Assembly: GCA_945937855.1 (NCBI GenBank)
Contig: CAMEUC010000091.1
Location: 1-6,132 of the forward strand
Length of the DNA: 6,132 bases
Direction: 5' to 3'
From: an uncultured Clostridium sp.
Lineage (GTDB): Bacteria; Bacillota; Clostridia; TANB77; CAG-508
Shown: positions 4,491-6,132 of the stretch, piece by piece
Position numbering within the stretch: the stretch's first letter is position 1
Layout of the letters: each line of letters opens with the position of its first letter
Notes under the pieces: model-generated
Database searches by the model: none
What the model was told of the DNA's origin: nothing
Seen by the model: the letters and a program-made list of their open reading frames with translations, nothing else
Position numbers and translations under genes: made by a program

Positions 4491-5219
4491 TTTTGCTCCA
4501 CCTTTCCATAAAACATAACCACATTTTTTAGTATTAGTTCCATCAACTGTATATCTTACTAAAGGTCTACCGTTATCAATTGAAAGATATTCTGCCTTTT
4601 CCCATGGATTTAAAGTACCTATTTTTTTTGATAATGCAGTATCTGCATAAACAGTTTCTGGTGTGCTTCCATTTTGATATACTCTTGCCATTTCTAAATT
4701 TCCTCCTTCATCTTTAATTTCTGGAGCTGGTTTTTGTTGTTCTCCTAGATGATATCTAATTTTATTTAAAAATCTTTCCCAGCCCATATCTAAAGTTCTA
4801 TGTGGGCAATATTTTCCACTATAATCTTGATGCTTTGATACTTTTTCTATTCCCCAATTATATTGTTTTAATAACATTGCTACATAACTAGCACATAAAT
4901 CTTCTGCTTCTTCAAATTGTTCTCCACCAGATTTTGAGTAACAAATTTCTATATTTATTTTATGAGCATTGCCTTTTCCATGTCTTCCGTCTCCTGATGC
5001 ATAACAACTTCTTTCAAATGGCAAACCTGTTACAACTCTATAATTATCTACTGCAACATGGAATGAAACTTTTTCTGGTCTACCAATCATATATGATATT
5101 TCTGACATTGCTGAAGCATTATTTGCTGTGTTATGTATGCATATTCCATCTTTTACTGTTACATCAGGACATTTTATAGAATATTTTGAACTTGGACAAG
5201 TTACATTAGTTATTTGCAT
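4488..5219 (-). CDS. endolysin: N-acetylmuramoyl-L-alanine amidase with C-terminal SH3-like domain
   Basis: The start is ATG 5219, six bases after AGGTG; a longer in-frame start at 5249 lacks spacing and lies in the upstream gene. The 243-residue product has an amidase_2 domain (about 1-155): H29 in ICIHNTA, E91 in NIEIC, H130 in SKHQD and C138 in YCPHR. H29, H130 and C138 are the expected zinc ligands, and K136 keeps the T7-lysozyme spacing between His and Cys. It would cut the bond between muramic acid and L-alanine in peptidoglycan. A linker rich in Pro and Glu (about 158-175) leads to an SH3-like wall-binding domain (about 176-243, MARVYQNGSTPETVYAD to the end), as in many clostridial phage lysins. 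No signal peptide is seen, so release depends on a holin. It overlaps the small acidic gene by 14 nt. Confidence 0.93.
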   Translation of the reverse strand: MQITNVTCPSSKYSIKCPDVTVKDGICIHNTANNASAMSEISYMIGRPEKVSFHVAVDNYRVVTGLPFERSCYASGDGRHGKGNAHKINIEICYSKSGGEQFEEAEDLCASYVAMLLKQYNWGIEKVSKHQDYSGKYCPHRTLDMGWERFLNKIRYHLGEQQKPAPEIKDEGGNLEMARVYQNGSTPETVYADTALSKKIGTLNPWEKAEYLSIDNGRPLVRYTVDGTNTKKCGYVLWKGGAK

Positions 5220-5322
5220 TATCAACACCTGCCTCATATTCAGTTTCAAATGTGTTTTCTTTTATATTTTTTTCATATAATTCTTGTGAAAATTCAACTG
5301 TTTCTTCTGTTATATTATCCAT
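5206..5322 (-). CDS. 38-residue acidic protein between holin and endolysin
   Basis: ATG 5322 follows a perfect AGGAGG (5335-5330) with seven bases between. The stop TAA is at 5208-5206, overlapping the endolysin start by 14 nt, so the two are coupled. The sequence starts MDNITEETVEFSQELYEKN and has 11 acidic and only 2 basic residues, with no membrane segment and no cysteine. The ribosome binding site overlaps the holin stop (TAGGAGG). Strong translation signals and tight packing make it a real gene despite its size. I recognise no family. It may modulate holin or endolysin, or simply couple their translation. Small acidic proteins are common beside phage lysis and tail genes. Confidence 0.8.
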   Translation of the reverse strand: MDNITEETVEFSQELYEKNIKENTFETEYEAGVDNANN

Positions 5323-5333
5323 TTTGTTTCCTC

Positions 5334-5618
5334 CTAACTATTAGAAATTGTTTGTATTTTATTTAACAAATCATGAATAAAATTAGCACCTCTACTTATA
5401 AGAATTCCAGTTAAAAAGCTACCTACAAATGGAATAGAAATGCCAAAATTTAATATTGCAAATACATCTAATTGCGTAGCCATAGAAATAACTATGCTAA
5501 CAATTAAAGCTCCTATTTTATCAATACTTACTTTTCCATCTTGCCAAATCATTTTTAAATTTTCCCAAACAGCCTCTGCAAGTATTGCAATAGCAGTAAT
5601 TTGTAATAAATTTTCCAT
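5334..5618 (-). CDS. phage holin-like small membrane protein
   Basis: A 94-residue protein starting at ATG 5618 after GGAGGG (5630-5625). The N-terminus (1-25) is a hydrophobic or amphipathic helix (LLQITAIAILAEAVW), followed by a charged loop (DGKVSIDK). Two hydrophobic stretches follow, about 34-47 (KIGALIVSIVISMA) and 51-76 (DVFAILNFG, IPFVGSFLTGILI). The ending SRGANFIHDLLNKI is shared by many small membrane proteins next to endolysins in clostridial phages. Holins form holes in the cytoplasmic membrane that release the endolysin. Position directly upstream of the lysin supports that role. No named holin family could be confirmed by eye, so the exact class is uncertain. It is the first gene after the leader with alternating promoters and terminators. 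Confidence 0.78.
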   Translation of the reverse strand: MENLLQITAIAILAEAVWENLKMIWQDGKVSIDKIGALIVSIVISMATQLDVFAILNFGISIPFVGSFLTGILISRGANFIHDLLNKIQTISNS

Positions 5619-5652
5619 TGCAATCCCTCCTTTTTATTTTTTATACATATAT

Positions 5653-5661
5653 ATTATATCA
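5653..5661 (-). promoter_or_regulatory. extended -10 promoter before the holin
   Basis: TGATATAAT on the - strand (5661-5653) is a perfect extended -10 (TGnTATAAT). It follows the T run of the terminator at 5661-5702 and would start RNA near 5646, just upstream of the holin ribosome binding site. No good -35 is visible; extended -10 promoters can work without one. The same nine bases recur at 5762-5754. Confidence 0.5.
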
Positions 5662-5702
5662 AAAAAAAATAGAATTAGATATAAAAAAACATCTAATTCT
5701 AT
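5661..5702 (-). terminator. intrinsic terminator upstream of the holin
   Basis: A perfect 12-bp stem (5669-5680 with 5691-5702, ATAGAATTAGAT type) around a ten-base loop, followed on the - strand by nine T (5669-5661). It stops transcripts coming from the right before they reach the lysis genes unless they are made to read through. Confidence 0.85.
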
Positions 5703-5753
5703 AAAAAATATAAAAAGGTAAAAATATTAAGAAAATTTTTGATTGGCAATATA

Positions 5754-5762
5754 ATTATATCA
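5754..5762 (-). promoter_or_regulatory. second extended -10 element in the lysis leader
   Basis: TGATATAAT (5762-5754, - strand), identical to the element at 5661-5653 and likewise just after a terminator T run. A start near 5747 would give an RNA of about 85 nt ending at the terminator at 5661. There is no clear -35. The reading is weaker than for the consensus promoter at 5856-5884. Confidence 0.4.
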
Positions 5763-5770
5763 TATAAAAT

Positions 5771-5814
5771 AAAAAAACAATAGAAGTTTCTTGAAAAAAC
5801 AAGACTTTCTATTG
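5771..5814 (-). terminator. intrinsic terminator at the end of a short leader RNA
   Basis: CAATAGAA (5778-5785) pairs with TTCTATTG (5807-5814), and CTTG (5790-5793) with CAAG (5800-5803), around a six-base loop. On the - strand seven T follow (5777-5771). It lies about 35 bases after the start expected from the promoter at 5856-5884. Confidence 0.8.
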
Positions 5815-5849
5815 CTCTGATGAATTTTACAGCCAAATATTTTTCATAC
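5771..5849 (-). ncRNA. short promoter-to-terminator RNA upstream of the lysis genes
   Basis: A perfect promoter (5884-5856) should start RNA near 5849, and an intrinsic terminator ends it near 5771, giving about 79 nt. The only small frame, six codons from an ATG at about 5844, has no ribosome binding site. The arrangement resembles the late-promoter leaders of phages, where an antiterminator lets polymerase pass into the lysis genes. It could equally be a stand-alone small RNA. The ends are predicted, not observed. Confidence 0.5.
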
Positions 5850-5855
5850 AAATAT

Positions 5856-5884
5856 ATTATAATTAATATCTTTTAGCTTGTCAA
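5856..5884 (-). promoter_or_regulatory. perfect consensus sigma70/sigmaA promoter of the lysis leader
   Basis: On the - strand, TTGACA (5884-5879), exactly 17 bases, then TATAAT (5861-5856). Both hexamers and the spacing are perfect. It faces the lysis cassette, but two terminators lie between it and the holin. Confidence 0.9.
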
Positions 5885-5973
5885 TATTCTTTTTATTATA
5901 ACTTGTTTATCTTTGTAAGTTCTTCCGTTTATTATATTTTCCAAAGTACCATTGTCAATATAAATATTAAATT
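5885..5973 (-). other. AT-rich gap between the tRNA-Cys-like gene and the lysis promoter
   Basis: There is no gene with a start and ribosome binding site. One - strand frame is open through here and through the tRNA-like segment to a TAA at 5875-5873, with protein-like residues (such as NGRTYKDKQVIIKR). It may be a remnant of a coding sequence, but it lacks a credible start. Confidence 0.35.
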
Positions 5974-6047
5974 TGGAGGTACATCGCAGTACTGCCCTGC
6001 GTTCTCTTTGATTTGCAGTCAAAGCGACTTCTTTTGTCCAATGTACC
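5974..6047 (-). tRNA. tRNA-Cys-like gene (GCA anticodon) with abnormal D and T loops
   Basis: A 74-base cloverleaf on the - strand. The acceptor GGTACAT pairs perfectly with ATGTACC, followed by discriminator T and encoded CCA; T73 is typical of tRNA-Cys. The anticodon stem TTTGA/TCAAA (extendable by C-G) surrounds CTGCAAA, the usual tRNA-Cys loop with anticodon GCA (6016-6014). The T stem CGCAG/CTGCG is perfect and has seven loop bases, but the loop is GGCAGTA instead of TTCRANY. The D stem is only GAC/GTC and its loop AAAAGAA lacks the GG pair. The segment is clearly richer in G+C than its surroundings, as expected for an RNA gene. Both loops that normally lock the tRNA elbow are missing, so it may be degenerate, or a special tRNA not meant for normal translation. 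Confidence 0.65.
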
Positions 6048-6071
6048 ACATAAAAGGTAGCCTACTATACC

Positions 6072-6132
6072 TTATTTTTTCTTTAATAATTTAATTATTT
6101 CGTTATTTTGTTCTATTATTTTTTCAAGATAT
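6072..6132 (-). CDS. C-terminal end of an unidentified protein (partial)
   Basis: From the right edge, one - strand frame is open to TAA at 6074-6072 and gives 19 residues, YLEKIIEQNNEIIKLLKKK. The heptad-like spacing of I and L and the Lys-rich end look like the tail of a coiled-coil helix. The beginning is outside the window. It is the last protein gene before the RNA and leader region of the lysis cassette, where phages often carry small tail or lysis-associated proteins. No function can be given. Confidence 0.55.
   Translation of the reverse strand, partial: YLEKIIEQNNEIIKLLKKK

Noticed and set aside
4934..5179. + strand frame of 81 codons inside the endolysin
   Set aside because: Antisense shadow of a well-supported amidase.
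5440..5721. + strand frame of 93 codons opposite the holin
   Set aside because: Antisense to the holin-like gene and runs through a terminator.
5817..5823. Hammerhead ribozyme core CTGATGA
   Set aside because: No GAAA partner or flanking helices at the required places.
5827..5844. Leader peptide MKNIWL in the lysis leader RNA
   Set aside because: Only six codons and no ribosome binding site; chance is sufficient.
5903..6094. + strand frame of 63 codons opposite the tRNA-Cys-like gene
   Set aside because: No ribosome binding site, and it covers the cloverleaf on the other strand.
1..6132. CRISPR array or insertion sequence
   Set aside because: No regularly spaced direct repeats, transposase or terminal inverted repeats were seen.

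Overview
The window is AT-rich (about a quarter G+C by eye). It uses the standard bacterial code with TGA as stop, strong AGGAGG-type ribosome binding sites, consensus sigma70/sigmaA promoters and many ATA and AGA codons. Together with the protein families, this points to a bacteriophage or prophage of a low-GC Firmicute, probably a clostridial or related gut lineage. No integrase, packaging or structural gene is complete in the window, so phage versus prophage cannot be settled.

Left part, + strand (1-2697): an early/replication operon with coupled start and stop codons. It holds the tail of an unknown gene, a 59-aa cysteine-rich protein, an HNH-like putative homing endonuclease, a small RecU-like PD-(D/E)xK nuclease and an SF2 helicase. 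Next is about 500 bases without a protein gene (2698-3203). It holds a near-consensus promoter, a structured RNA of about 135 nt ending in an intrinsic terminator, a second structured stretch, a CAT-anticodon tRNA and two tandem terminators.

Middle, + strand (3150-4391): a second operon with its own promoter and palindromic operator. It encodes a small Cro-like HTH protein, a free OmpR/PhoB-type winged-helix protein and a CHC2 zinc-finger primase fragment. DnaA-box-like sequences sit between the first two genes, so this may be a replication initiation region. A bidirectional terminator closes the operon.

Right part, - strand (6132 down to 4391): read right to left, this is the end of an unknown gene, a tRNA-Cys-like cloverleaf with abnormal D and T loops, a regulatory leader with a perfect consensus promoter and alternating terminators and extended -10 elements, then a lysis cassette (holin-like protein, 38-aa acidic protein, amidase endolysin), and finally tRNA-Trp, whose CCA end touches the shared terminator.

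The replication genes on + and the lysis genes on - converge at about 4390. The least explained parts are the non-coding ones: three tRNA or tRNA-like genes (Met-type, Trp, Cys-type) scattered over both strands rather than clustered, an unrecognised small RNA, and the promoter/terminator array before the lysis genes.
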